In this document: positions 43,055 through 54,730 of the stretch, piece after piece
Numbering within the stretch: the first letter of the stretch is position 1
Layout: each line of letters opens with the position of its first letter
Source: Topomyia yanbarensis
Taxonomy: Eukaryota > Arthropoda > Insecta > Diptera > Culicidae
DNA: 64,000 nt
Direction: 5' to 3'
NCBI RefSeq assembly: GCF_030247195.1
Contig: NC_080672.1
Span: 65,823,771 to 65,887,770, forward strand
Notes under the pieces: generated by a model
What the model was told of the DNA's origin: nothing
Databases searched by the model: none
What the model saw: the letters and a program-made list of their open reading frames with translations, nothing else
Program-made: the position numbers and the translations under genes

Positions 43055-45090
43055 TGCAGTCTTCCAGTCGTCCAGTCTTCCAGTCTTCCAGCCTTCTAGT
43101 CCTCCAGTCCTCCAGTCTTCCAATCTTCCCCTATTCCAGTCTTCCACTCTTCCATTCTTCCTGACTTCCAGTCTTCCAGCCTTCCAGTTTTCCAGACCTC
43201 CAGTCTTCCAGTCTTATAGTCTTCCAGTCTTGCAGTCTTCCAGTCTTCCAGTCTTGCAGTCTTGCAGTCTTCCAGTCTTCCTGTCTTCCAGTCTTCCAGC
43301 CTTCCAGTTTTCCAGACTTCCAGTCTTCCAGTCTTCCAGTCTTACAGTCTTGCAGTCTTGCAGTCTTCCTGTCTTCCAGTCTTCCAGCCTTTCAGCCTTC
43401 CAGTCCTCCATTCTTCCAGTCTTCCAGTCTTCCAGTCTTCCAGTCTTCCAGTCTTCCAGTCTTCCAGTCTTCCAGTCTTCCAGTCTTCCAGTTTTCCAGT
43501 CTTCCAGTCTTCCAGTCTTCCAGTCTTCCAGCCTTCTAGTCCTCCAGTCTTCCAATCTTCCCCTATTCCAGTCTTCCACTCTTCCATTCTTCCTGACTTC
43601 CAGTCTTCCAGCCTTCCAGTTTTCCAGACCTCCAGTCTTCCAGTCTTATAGTCTTCCAGTCTTGCAGTCTTCCAGTCTTCCAGTCTTGCAGTCTTGCAGT
43701 CTTCCAGTCTTCCTGTCTTCCAGTCTTCCAGCCTTCCAGTTTTCCAGACTTCCAGTCTTCCAGTCTTCCAGTCTTACAGTCTTGCAGTCTTCCTGTCTTC
43801 CAGTCTTCCAGCCTTTCAGCCTTCCAGTCCTCCATTCTTCCAGTCTTCCAGTCTTCCAGTCTTCCAGTCTTGCAGTCTTCCAGTCTTCCAGTCTTCCAGT
43901 CTTCCAGTCTTCCAGTCTTCCAGTCTTCCAGTCTTCCAGTCTTCCAGTTTTCCAGTCTTCCAGTCTTCCAGTCTTTCAGTCTTCCAGTCTTTCAGTCTTC
44001 CAGTCTTCCAGTCTTCCAGTCTTCCAGTCTTCCAGTCTTCCATTCTTCCAGTCTTCCATTCTTCCAGTCTTCCATTCTTCCAGTCTTCCATTCTTCCAGT
44101 CTTCCAGTCTTCCAGTCTTCCAGTCTTCCAGTCTTCCAGTCTTCCAGTCTTCCAGTCTTCCAGTCTTCCAGTCTTCCAGTCTTCCAGTCTTCCAGTCTTG
44201 CAGTCTTCCAGTCTTGCAGTCTTGCAGTCTTCCAGTCTTGCAGTCTTCCAGTCTTGCAGTCTTCCAGTCTTCCAGTCTTCCAGTCTTCCAGTCTTTCAGT
44301 CTTCCAGCCTTCCAGTCTTCTAGTCTTCCAGTCCCCCAGTCTTCCAGTCTGCCAGTCCCCCAGTCTTCCAGTCTTCCAGTCCCCCAGTCTTCCAGTCTTC
44401 CAGTCTTCCAGTCTTCCAGTCTTCCAGTCTTGCAGTCTTCCAGTCTTGCAGTCTTCCAGTCTTCCAGCCTTCAAGTCTTCCAGTCTTGCAGTCTTCCAGT
44501 CTTCCAGTCTTCTAGTCTTCCAGTCTTCCAGGCTTCCAGTTTTCCAGTCTTCCAGTCTTCCAGTCTTCCAGTCTTTCAGTCTTCCAGTCTTCCAGTCTTC
44601 CAGTCTTCCAGTCTTCCAGTCTTCCATTCTTCCATTCTTCCAGTCTTCCATTCTTCCAGTCTTCCAGTCTTCCAGTCTTCCAGTCTTCCAGTCTTCCAGT
44701 CTTCCAGTCTTCCAGTCTTCCAGTCTTCCAGTCTTGCAGTCTTCCAGTCTTGCAGTCTTCCAGTCTTTCAGTCTTCCAGCCTTCCAGTCTTCTAGTCTTC
44801 CAGTCCCCCAGTCTTCCAGTCTTCCAGTCCCCCAGTCTTCCAGTCTTCCAGTCCCCCAGTCTTCCAGTCTTCCAGTCTTCCAGTCCCCCAGTCTTCCAGT
44901 CTTCCAGTCCCCCAGTCTTCCAGTCTTCCAGTCTTGCAGTCTTCCAGTCTTCCAGCCTTCAAGTCTTCCAGTCTTCCAGTCTTGCAGTCTTCCTCTCTTC
45001 CAGTCTTCCAGTCTTCTAGTCTTCCAGTCTTCTAGTCTTCCAGTCTTCCAGTCCTCCAGTTTTCCAGTCCTCCAGTTTTCCAGTCTTCAT
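43055..45090. repeat. 8-bp satellite (cttccagt)n, about 2 kb
   Basis: About 250 head-to-tail copies of cttccagt (actggaag on the other strand) with scattered variants (cttgcagt, cttccatt, cccccagt, ctttcagt). Larger blocks recur, for example the segment around 43130-43240 is repeated at about 43560-43670, so amplification happened at two scales. The long open frames here (up to 521 codons) arise because three 8-bp units make a 24-bp reading period without stops. They are not genes. Confidence 0.98.
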
Positions 45091-45175
45091 TCAATTTTGC
45101 TATGAATGTATAACAAATTCCTTACTGATACTTTTTGCATGTATCAGGCAACTAGCAGTTGGGAAATTGGATTCT

Positions 45176-45705
45176 GAGATGATTATGACTTTCATTGGTT
45201 GAGTTTTCGATAAAAATACACTCAAAAAAATTCAGTTTGAACAAGGAATTTTTTTTTAATTAAATTTTTTCCCTTAAAAGTGCTCAACTTGAATTTTTGA
45301 CGGTAAGTAGGAAACATAATTATTTATCTTGGAGCACAATTTCATCAAAATCAAAGATGGGTTTTTTTGTAAATCGACATTAAATTTTTAAAATTGATTT
45401 TTTTCAGTGTAGGAGTCGATGAAAATTTTTTTCATTATTTTTATTCAAAAATTTGACTAATTTTGTGAAAATCACTCCTACAACATTTTTTGTAGGGTTT
45501 GTCATTTTGAAACCATAGCCATTTGAAAAAACAAAAATTGGTAAGAAACAGTTTGACCCTTTTCAAAAGACAGTCTGGATCATTTTTGGAAAAACAAAGT
45601 ATGCAAAGTGGCTTTTTTGACAAAGTTCTCATGTACAGAAAGTTTCATTAAAATCTGAGAGTGTGCTGCCAACATTTGTTCGAGTTGGCACGAAATTCGT
45701 CCTAA
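45176..45705 (-). repeat. Dispersed A/T-rich repeat 'X', copy 2 (uninterrupted)
   Basis: Inverted relative to copy 1 (30760-31283). It retains the continuous sequence ataatcatctcagaatccaa (read on minus), the empty version of the site where I-like copy B inserted. It begins shortly after the end of the 8-bp satellite. It is non-coding and has no clear terminal repeats. Confidence 0.8.
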
Positions 45706-45720
45706 ATGAGATAGACTTCG

Positions 45721-46919
45721 GTCAAATATTAGAATTCTACTTTGAGGGGAAGTGGAGTAAATTGGTCATTGAAAAATGGTCCGAAGAAATAGGCCAAAAT
45801 TTAAACTCTGGTTTAACTTGATGTATTAAGGACTAAAAGCATGTGGTGCAAACTTTTTGGGGTGTCTTGAAATTCGCGAAATATTACATTGCACAGCAGT
45901 CAGAATCCACAGTTTAGGAAGACAAAAAAGGTTGTAGCTAAACCTTACATTTTAGAGCTACGATGTCTTCAGGACAAATATTCAGTATCGAACAGGCCAT
46001 CTCCAGATGTAGATAGTATTAGGGTAGCTCTTAATGTTAGGGTGTTTCAAAAATTATTTTCTGAATGTGGGGAGATAGTTGATGGATCGATATTCTAGTC
46101 CAGATAGTAGAGTCAGCTTTCTGGCGTCGGTAAAGAAGAAGTAGAATCCAGCTTCTACACTTACTAACAAATTCCTCCTCCCGTGGTACTTGTGGAGCGC
46201 GCAGTAGTAGTAAAGCTCAAAGCTCATCAGCAGTGCTCTCTTTACAAATGAACCACCTCGGTTATGCAACTAGTTTTTTCCGATCTTATTTTAATGCAAA
46301 TAATTAAGCAGCCTTCATTTTGTTTTACTCTGAATTGCACATATTTGTCGTATGTAATTTTAAATGTTCTTTGATTTGAAGGCATTGTAAGGGAACACGT
46401 ATCCGCCGGTTGATGCCAATGTAGCTGACATTTCTTTAGACTGAGCAAACTAATTTCTTTTGTTTGTTTGGAGTTTATTTGACCAACTAAGAAACTAATC
46501 CACTGGGAATTTAATGTGCGTGGGGAATACGCAGGATCTTGTCTGAGTGAATGATATGGCTTTTCGTGTTTCTTGATCCCACCGCTTTCAAGGAAAAATA
46601 GTTTTGAAATCCTTCTTGTACTAGAAAAAAAGTTGGGCATGAAAGGGTTAAGGGTGGCTTTTTCCAAAGATAGATTCCGACTCTGTCCAGGAATCAATCC
46701 GGGAACGGCGGATTCTTTTTGGCGTTTCTTCACATCCTTCGAGCATCGCTTTCCAGTGGGATTTTTCTACCTTGTTGAAAGTCCGGGAACATGTATCCAG
46801 TTCATGGAAATGAACGAGACATCAATAACTATCGTGGAATAACTTCATTGAGATATATCTCGGGCTGGTGATTATCGAATAACTTTAAGTAAAATGTGAT
46901 TAATGTTGTGCGAATGTTA
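45721..46919. other. Non-coding stretch, no gene recognised
   Basis: Short ORFs at 45889-46098 (plus), 46242-46733 (minus) and 46573-46842 (plus) overlap one another and show no recognisable motif. No other feature is supportable. Confidence 0.45.
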
Positions 46920-48959
46920 GGAGAATTTTACATTTTTCAAATTTTAGGGTCTGTTGGAACTAAACGAAGAAATAATTTTTAGACAAATTTTCAAATAAAT
47001 CTAAGTACCCAATTTTGGACATGGGGCAAATGGTAATAGGAATTTTTGTGTTTTACAAATGTTAGGACAAGTTTTCAACTACTAGAACAAACTTTAGGAA
47101 AAGTTTTGGGACAAATTGTAGGACAAATTTAAGGTCAAATTTTGAGGTAAATTTAAGGAACATTTTGAATCTATAAACGCTATTTTCCAATCTCTGGATG
47201 TAATTGAGAAGAGGTTCTCCAAAATCTTAACACAAATCCTGGGATAAACTTTTGGACAAAATGAAGAGCAAATTGAAAGACAAGTTTTAGTTTAAACTTT
47301 GGGACAAACTTCAGGACAACTCAAATGTTGGCACAAGTTTTGCATAAAATTTAAGGACAATTCTTTTTCAATGCTTAGGACAAATTATAAGATTTTTTGG
47401 AAAAATTTTAGTTCCAATTTTTTAACAAATTTTATCATAAAAGTTTTATAAATTTTAGTGTTATATATTTTAAAACAAAATTCCAAACGAAGTTTAGGAT
47501 AATTTTCGGATAAATTTAAGATCAAATTTTAGAACAAATTTCAGGATTTTTTTTTTGTTCGAGCAATATAACATATTAACATAAAGTTTAACGTCAAATT
47601 TTGAATAAATTTTTCATCAAGTTTTAAGACAAATGAATGAATTCCGGGTCAAATTTTTGGGCAAGCGTTTCATGAAGATGAGAAAAAATTTAGAACAACA
47701 TTTAGGATGTATTATAAAACAAATCTTAGAATAAGTTTCGAGACAAATTGTTGGGCCTATTTGAGGGCAAATTGTGACATCAATTGGTTAACAGTTTTGC
47801 AAAGCCATTCTTCAAATTTTTGGACCAATCTTTAGGCCAAACAATTTCGGGACTAATCTTCTAATAACAATTAGAACAATTTTTAGGAAAATTTTAGGGA
47901 AAATCTTATAATAAACCCTAGCACAAATTTTATAAAAAACTTTAAGCATAAATTTTAGAACATGTTTTAGGACAAATAATTTCCAAATTTTAAGATATGC
48001 TTTTAATTGTTAGAATAAATTTCAGGATATTCTTAGAGAAAATGGTTGTACAAGTTTGAGGTAAATTTTTTGGATAAATTCCAGTACAATACTCTCTTTT
48101 ACAGACCTTTCCTTCAATTTTCGGACGCATTTTAAAACAAATTTTAAGAAAAATTAAGGAACAAATCATAATACAAATCTTAGAATAAATTGAAGGACAA
48201 ATGCTAAAGTTTAGGTTAAACTTTAGAGCAAATTTTTCAGGAGTAATTCTAGAAAAAGTAATATAAAAAAACTTAAATGAATGCTTTTAAGCAAATTTTA
48301 ATGCAACTCTTAGCACCGATCTTTGGATATTGGGTCATTAGGCCGAAAGGTCTAATGAATTAAAAAGAACCAAATAGAGTAGTTGAAACTGAACACAAAA
48401 TTTCAAACAATGAGCCGTTTTAAATAAAGGGTGAATTCCGGCGATTTTTTTAAATTTTAAATTTTCGTAATTTTGTTTTCGCTGCATATATGCGCTGTCT
48501 TTCACCATATATATTTTTAAAACTTTACCATTCGTTATCAATTTGTATTTGAAGCGTAATAGAATAAATAAACAAAGTGGTCGCCCAATCGCTTCAAGCT
48601 GCCGCTCCGTCGGATTTAAACTAATTCATAGCCCCTATATTTGAGTAATCCGGGCAAACGGGTGGATCAAAAGTTTGCTTGCGAGGGGCCGCCGCTTCCG
48701 ACGGCTAGTCGGTGGTCTCCTTGCCTGGTGGACTATCAGCAACGTTGTACCGCTGACATCAACGCAAGAACTAGAGCAGTGCAGAGACCGACCTTACTGT
48801 ACGTATACATATTTCAATAAGTTGTCGGTTTTAAAATTTCGTTACATCCCGAAATAATAATCCTGGTAATTATCTTATAAACATGACTGGATGGAAGCTC
48901 GTGATAAAAAGAAAGATATATGCACATAATTGAAAAGCATGCAAACCAAAAAATAATCG

Positions 48960-49745
48960 GCCAAGAATCCTCGAAAGCTCGGAAGGATAAGCTTCGACTT
49001 CTTTTCTCCCATTAAACATTCGTATTTTTTGGCCTCATACCCACCAGGCATGTGTATTCGACCTAATGGCTATTCGGGCTAATGACCATACGGCCCAATG
49101 TCTATTCGGCCCAGTGTCCATTCGGCCTAGTGTCCATTCGACCCAGTGTCCTTTCGGCCCAGCGTCCATTCGGCCCAGTGTCAATTCGGCCCAGTGTCCA
49201 TTCGGCCCAGTGTCTATTCGGCCCAGTGTACATTCAGCCCAGTGTCCATTCGGGCCAGTATCCATTCCGCCCCATGTCCATTCGGCCCAGTGTCCATTCG
49301 GCACAGTGTCCATTCGGCCCAGTGTCCATTCGGCCCAGTGTCCATTCGGCCCAGTGTCTATTCGGCCCAGTGTCCATTCGGCCCCGTGTCCATTCGGAAC
49401 AGTGTCCATTCGGCCCAGTGTCTATTCGGCCCAGTGTACATTCAGCCCAGTGTCCATTCGGGCCAGTATCCATTCCGCCCCATGTCCATTCGGCCCAGTG
49501 TCTATTCGGCCTAACGTCCATTTGGAGAAATCATGGAACGAATTTTAAGTCAAATTTTAGATTGAATCTTAAACGAGAATCCTCGAAAGCTCTAAAAGAT
49601 AAGCTTCGACTTCTTTTCTCCCATCAAACATTCGGATTCTTGGCGTTCGGCCTAATGCCCACCCGTCATGTGCATTCGACCTACTGTCCATTTGACCTAA
49701 TGAATATTCGGGCTAATGCCCATTCGGCCCAGTGTCCATTCGGCG
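48960..49745. repeat. Duplicated block bracketing the 16-bp array
   Basis: gaatcctcgaaagctcggaa followed by ggataagcttcgacttcttt and tctcccattaaacattcg (48966-49025) recurs at about 49579-49634 with few changes. In both places it leads into similar wording (ggcct...cccacc.g.catgtg.attcgacct). The unit, including part of the array, was therefore duplicated with a period of about 610 bp. Confidence 0.85.
49062..49530. repeat. 16-bp minisatellite (attcggcccagtgtcc), about 29 units
   Basis: Head-to-tail 16-bp units with variants (gtgtaca, cgggccag, ccgcccca). A larger period is visible: the variant order tctattcggcccagtgtaca / ttcagcccag / ttcgggccag / ttccgcccca at 49210-49280 recurs at 49420-49490. 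Frames across it read as HSAQCPFGPVSIRPSV repeats, explained by the 48-bp reading period. They are not a gene. Confidence 0.97.
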
Positions 49746-50879
49746 AAATCTTGGGATGAATTTTAAGTCAAATTTTAGATTGAATCTTAGGAAAAAATTC
49801 TAGTATAAAAAAGATAAAAAATTAGTGAACGAAGTTGTAGAATAAATTTGTGAACAAATTTTAAGACAAATTTACGACTATTTGTCCTAAAAATAATCTA
49901 AAATTTACCAGGGTAAATTTTTGAGCACAATTAAGGAAACAATTTTGAGCACATTATTCACAAAGGTTTTAGAACAAATTTCAGGTCAATTTTCAAAAAA
50001 AAAAAAATTTAGAACAAAATTAAGGATAAATTTTCGAATAAATCGTAGACCAAGTCTTGAGACACATTACTGGACAAGTTTCAGGACAATTTTTTGGACA
50101 AAATTCACTGCCGATGGCGAATTTCGTAGGTAAATTCCACTTTACAAATTTCGGAAAAAGAATGGAAACAAATCAAATTTAAGGACACACTTTGGGTTAA
50201 ATTTTAGAACATATTTGACGAAACTTTTTAGTTCAAATGATAAAAAAGTAAAATAAGTTTAAGTTTTAGGATAAATTTCTGAATAAGTTTCAGAACCAAA
50301 TTTAAGATTTGTTTGAAAATTTTTCTAGAATAATCTATGATAAATTTTTCAACAAATATATGGACATAATTTAAACGTATTTTAAAGACAGATTTGGGTT
50401 CAATTTTGGAAAAAATCTAGGTCGAATTTTAGGACAACGTTTATATAACAATTTAAGGCAAATGTACGATAAGGTCAAATTATTACGAAGTTTGAGAAGA
50501 TAAGTTTAGTCAAACTTTAGGACAATTATTCGACCTTAAGCCCCATTTTTTCAAATTGTTGTACCTAATGGTGAACAAATTAAAGAACAAATTTAAGGAC
50601 AATTTTTTTTACAAATCTTAGAACAAATTTTGGCATAGATGTTTTTGCCAATTCTAGGACAATAATAGTTTCAAGCTTTACGATCAATGGTGTAACAATT
50701 TCAATGTCAAATTATAGAACAAATTATAGCGCAAATAAAACGACAAATAAAAAAAAAGTTTTAAAAGAAGTTTTGGAATAAACTTGCCAAATTTTAGATA
50801 ATATTTAAGAATGTACCCTTAAACCCCTTTGGTCTAATTTTTAAGACAAATTTTAGGTCAAAACTTAGGACGGACCGAT

Positions 50880-51560
50880 ATTCTCTAAGCTCTAATCTGA
50901 AGTCCTATCAGCCAGCTAAAAAAAATAAATAAATAATTGTTCGGAAATCAGCCCCAATAAGACTTCAATTTGACTAGTATCGATGATCACGTACTGAAAA
51001 TTTGCCGCGTCTGTTTTAATGAATCTGATTTCAAGATCCGTTATGGCTACAGCCATGGTTGGCTGTGTAGAGTTCAAATTGCTTTTGTTTAGAAAACATA
51101 GGATACTCTCGGTAGCCGGCTACCCAGAATTTAAAAAGAACCAAAACCTGAACCAGATCTTTTCTATTTTGAGTGATCGTGCACCCACAAACTACTACCT
51201 AATAAACCATGCTTTAAAGGTCGCATCGCTTGCTTGGAGTGAATCCCAGACCTTATACCCTTCCAAACCACCAACTCCGCGACGTCTAGAGAAGAGTCTG
51301 ATGAGTCGTCCACCTTCCGTTAAGTAGATGGAGCATCAACACTTCCCGTCTACCTAATCCTTTATCCTTCCCCGTGAACGATGGAGATGGGGACGGCCGG
51401 TAATGATGGTTATCATGCTCTTGAGGTTTTAATATGGGTCGGATTGGTATGAATTTCTACTTACCACCTCCTAAGCAACTCTTATTACCTAATCAGAAGT
51501 CAAACATGATGAAGTCAGTGTCTGGATGTTGAACAGCGAATAACCTGCCGTGGGTAACAT
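50880..51560. other. Non-coding stretch
   Basis: The plus-strand frame 51019-51327 has no motif I recognise. The segment 51350-51450 (ccttccccgtgaacgatgga, gggtcggattgg) may be a retrotransposon UTR fragment, but this is unproven. Confidence 0.4.
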
Positions 51561-51569
51561 CCTTCATAA

Positions 51570-51815
51570 CAGGGAGCATGAAACGTTGCGCTCAAACTGA
51601 TATTATTTACACCGCCAATCGCTAAAATGGATAATTTTGGAATCAACATCAGGAACATCCCAAGGAAGCTACTTGAGATCGTTGATGTTTCTGTTTTACT
51701 TCAATGTCGTGTTTTTAGTGCAGAAGACTTTTCGCCGGTCCATCGCAGACGATTTCAAAATATTTCGTCTCATCATGCTCAATAGGGGATTGTAGTTTTT
51801 TCAAGAGGATGAATG
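51570..51815 (+). pseudogene. CR1/Jockey-like RT fragment, decayed
   Basis: The sequence around 51580 reads RCAQTDIIYT, matching DGLQTDVIYTDLSA of the element at 37547-42352. From about 51650 it reads SGTSQGSYLRSLMFLFYF followed by RSIADDFKIFRLI, matching SGIPQGSHLGPLIFLLYF and LSFADDLKLYHRI. The RT catalytic pair ADD is still recognisable. Sequence between motifs is deleted or shifted. No ends can be defined. Confidence 0.75.
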
Positions 51816-54562
51816 TTTTGACGTTTCTTTGAAAAATTGTTGACGCCAACATATGCTGGGTTCCTGGCTTGGCTAGTTGCCAAAAATGACAGCGAACGCG
51901 CTTTAAGCAACGTTCACATTGCCAAGAGCCAATGTTGCTAACTCGACCTGAAATTTGTCGAATGCAAACAAACTTTATTTTGATGTGTTTAACTGGTACT
52001 CAGTTGATGAAGCGTTCGGATTTTATGGGCAAAATGATGCAAGGCGCAAGAAAAAGCGTGATTTCTTATACTTTGTTAATAACTATTTTAGATCCCACTT
52101 TTAAACAGTGTTGTACAGTTCATGTGGATGTCCACATGTGGATGTCCACAATCACCTTAAGCATTTGAAACGTAGCTAGTGCTACTAAATCCGAAGAGGT
52201 GCTCAATGTTTGAGTTCTCACGAAAGACCCTCCAAGCCCCCAGAATTTTTTATGATTATCGAAAACCTGAGAAGAAGTTCACCAGACACTTTGAGAGCAA
52301 ACGGGTAAGGGTCGAATGTCCTGAGTTTTTACTCGCCTGGTATGGTCACCCTAATTATTACTATAGTACTATATTACCCACCCTAATTGTTCATATCATA
52401 TTGATAAAAAAAATTCGATTAACATGTCAACATAACGATGCAATCGTAATAAAGTCTCTATCAGGGATATCTTGGCCCATATAGACACACTTTCACCTGC
52501 TCGGAGATTAATCCTTCATCATCGTGGCACAGACTGTTTGCGACACTAGCGCCCTTGGAAGGGTCAAAAGTGCAAAGAAAAATCGACCGAAGCCATAAAC
52601 CACTCGTTTTCAGTAAACTGAAGAGAACGTAAATCAGTTAATTAATTCTGTATCCCAGTTTCGACTTACCTTGTACACTGTTCGATGTCCGACTTCCGGT
52701 TGCCGGCAAAATCTCCCCCCGTTGTTTAGACAGGCCAATGGACGATTTATATCGCAATATATTTCACCTGTTTACTTCTTTTAGCTGCTGCACCGATTTT
52801 CGCTTATTTGTTTGTTTGTTTGTAGTCAACTTGTTCACATTCACTTCAACCGGGATGGAGGAAAATATCACAACACTTCCTCTCGAACTACTTCCCCTAG
52901 GGCAAGATCCAGTTTCACGTTTACGTTTATTTATGCCCTCCTTCGTGAATGCTGCCAATTACTCTGTTTTATTGGAAAGTGGCGAACATTGATCAAGTGC
53001 TCCACCCTTGGACTGACTGGAACACTCTCGGCCATCAGCCGACCGGACGCAATATCCAATAGCTTTCTTAGATCTAACTCTCGTACCGAGCTAACAGACG
53101 CTGCCGACGTTCCCACGCATGCAGAAGCGGGAACTTCCTTTTCCCTTCAACTAGCGATATCAATTTCGTTCGAGGCGGCAAAAAAAGTGAAACACCATCC
53201 ACACACTCACCGGCTCGGCGATTTATGGGTGCTATTTTTATCACTTTTCACTTCCACCGTCCGGTTTTTTGGTTTCCTGCCCTTATCACATCCGCCACCC
53301 CTTCCAGCGCAACGGAAACCCGATGGCACTCTTTGATTTTCTCCCCCTACTCTTCACCGGATTCGTGAGCAGAAAACGTCGGCGGAAGGCGGACACAATG
53401 CTGTTTTTATCCTTTTATCACATTAATGCTGGTCCTCGGCCGCATCCACCACAACGAAACAACAGACAACTTTGATCTTTTTTTTCTTCTTTCTCTCTCT
53501 CTCCCGCTTGGTAGTGGTCACTCGTTGGAGGGCGATTAGTCGGGTCGGGGTGGATGAAATTTTTCTCTACATACGTGTATATCACTTCGGCGCTTTCGGC
53601 GACAGGTAATCTATTACACTTTACTCGGGAATGTAATTGTTGGTATCACTTTCGCATGCTATGCAAATTCAAAAGGCAGGTTTGCACGTGTGGAACTGCA
53701 AATCGATTTCGGAATGGTATCTACTGTTTTAACTTCAAATGAAGACACTGGTCAGCGACTGTTTTTGGGTATTAAAAAGTGTGATTTTTTCTCGGTTCTG
53801 AAAAAATAAACAAAATATTTTGCATTAGCGAAGTTGTATTATCTGGTGTATTTTCATTCGCCTAGCATGATGATATAATTAAAATGTTTGTGCTGAACAG
53901 CGTGGGTTCAATTTGGTACAGTTTTCCTATTATGTTTTTGAAGTGCAATAATATTGTGCACATTAACTAGCTTTCTACTTCTGTCAGTTAACAGTCGCTT
54001 GATGTAGTAAGCATTATCTCGAAGACAAACGAACCGTTCTCTTTTAATCTTGCATCCATAAGTGAATTTGAAAAAATCGTTTTGACTCTTAAATACTCAC
54101 TAATAATACTAATAATACTAATAACGTCCAACATACTAAACAAAACAGAAAGTTTCGTTTGGCAAAGCAACCTAAAACATTTGGTTGTGTGCTGGAATCA
54201 AAATCCCTTGTATATTGAAGATGATAAAATAAAGGTACGACTACACGATTTAGCTCCACGTGAGTCAATTTTGAAAATCCATGTCACTATAAGTATAAAT
54301 AAAATCTTTCACCTGATAGTAGGAGAAACTTCTTCCTAGGTAATCCCAACGGTGATCTTGTGGTGAGAATGCAGGTCGAAAGACCTATTCCATCCTACCT
54401 TTCTACACAGTTCAAAACAAATGGAACAATAATTACATAAACCACGCTATACACGCTTCAAGGGCTGATTCCTACGTGCCCGTTCTGCTATTATGGGACA
54501 CACTATGGAAAACTCTGTGCGAAAGCGAAGGAAAAGACATCTGCTGCAATCAAACCTAAACA
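51816..54562. other. Non-coding stretch, no gene recognised
   Basis: About 2.7 kb. The frame 52812-53336 (plus, 174 codons) lies in a GC-richer segment but overlaps others on both strands and shows no motif. Small simple repeats: catgtggatgtcca twice at about 52119-52148, and (aataata ct)n at 54096-54121. Confidence 0.5.
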
Positions 54563-54730
54563 CCCAGTAAAGTTCAGCCGGAAATGAACCGAAATTCTGG
54601 CTGGTTCTAGTTCGTATTCCGGCTCCATTGACACAACCGATTCTAGTTAGAATCGGTTGTGTCAATGGAGCCGGAATGCGAACTGGATCCAGCCAGAATT
54701 CCAGTTCATTTCCGGCTGAACTTTACTGGG
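54563..54730. mobile_element. 168-bp near-perfect palindrome (MITE-like)
   Basis: cccagtaaagttcagccgga at the left is the exact inverted copy of tccggctgaactttactggg at the right. The arms of about 83 bp meet at the centre (gaccgattctagttagaatcggt region) with almost no loop. A few mismatches are present (accgaa/ttccag, tagttcgta/gcgaact). There is no ORF. No clear target duplication is visible. As RNA or single-stranded DNA it would form a long hairpin. Confidence 0.85.

Larger units (their letters stand above)
46920..50870. repeat. Field of decayed short repeats (consensus near 'ttaggacaaatttt')
   Basis: Over nearly 4 kb the words 'ggacaaatt', 'agaacaaatt', 'ggataaatt' and 'aggacaaa' recur every 10-25 bp in one orientation, with heavy drift. 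This looks like an old minisatellite that is no longer in register. It is interrupted by a GC-richer island (48560-48800) I cannot assign and by the 16-bp array. No coding potential is evident. Confidence 0.8.

Noticed and set aside
43230..45105. Very long open frames (up to 521 codons) of SSLPVFQ or EDWKTGRL repeats
   Set aside because: Three 8-bp units give a 24-bp stop-free reading period in every frame of both strands. There is no start context, composition or boundary typical of a gene.
49035..49759. Open frames of HSAQCPFGPVSIRPSV type
   Set aside because: Product of the 16-bp array (48-bp reading period), open on both strands.
52812..53336. 174-codon frame in a GC-richer segment
   Set aside because: Overlapping frames exist on both strands, no motif or splice structure supports it, and composition is explained by GC content.
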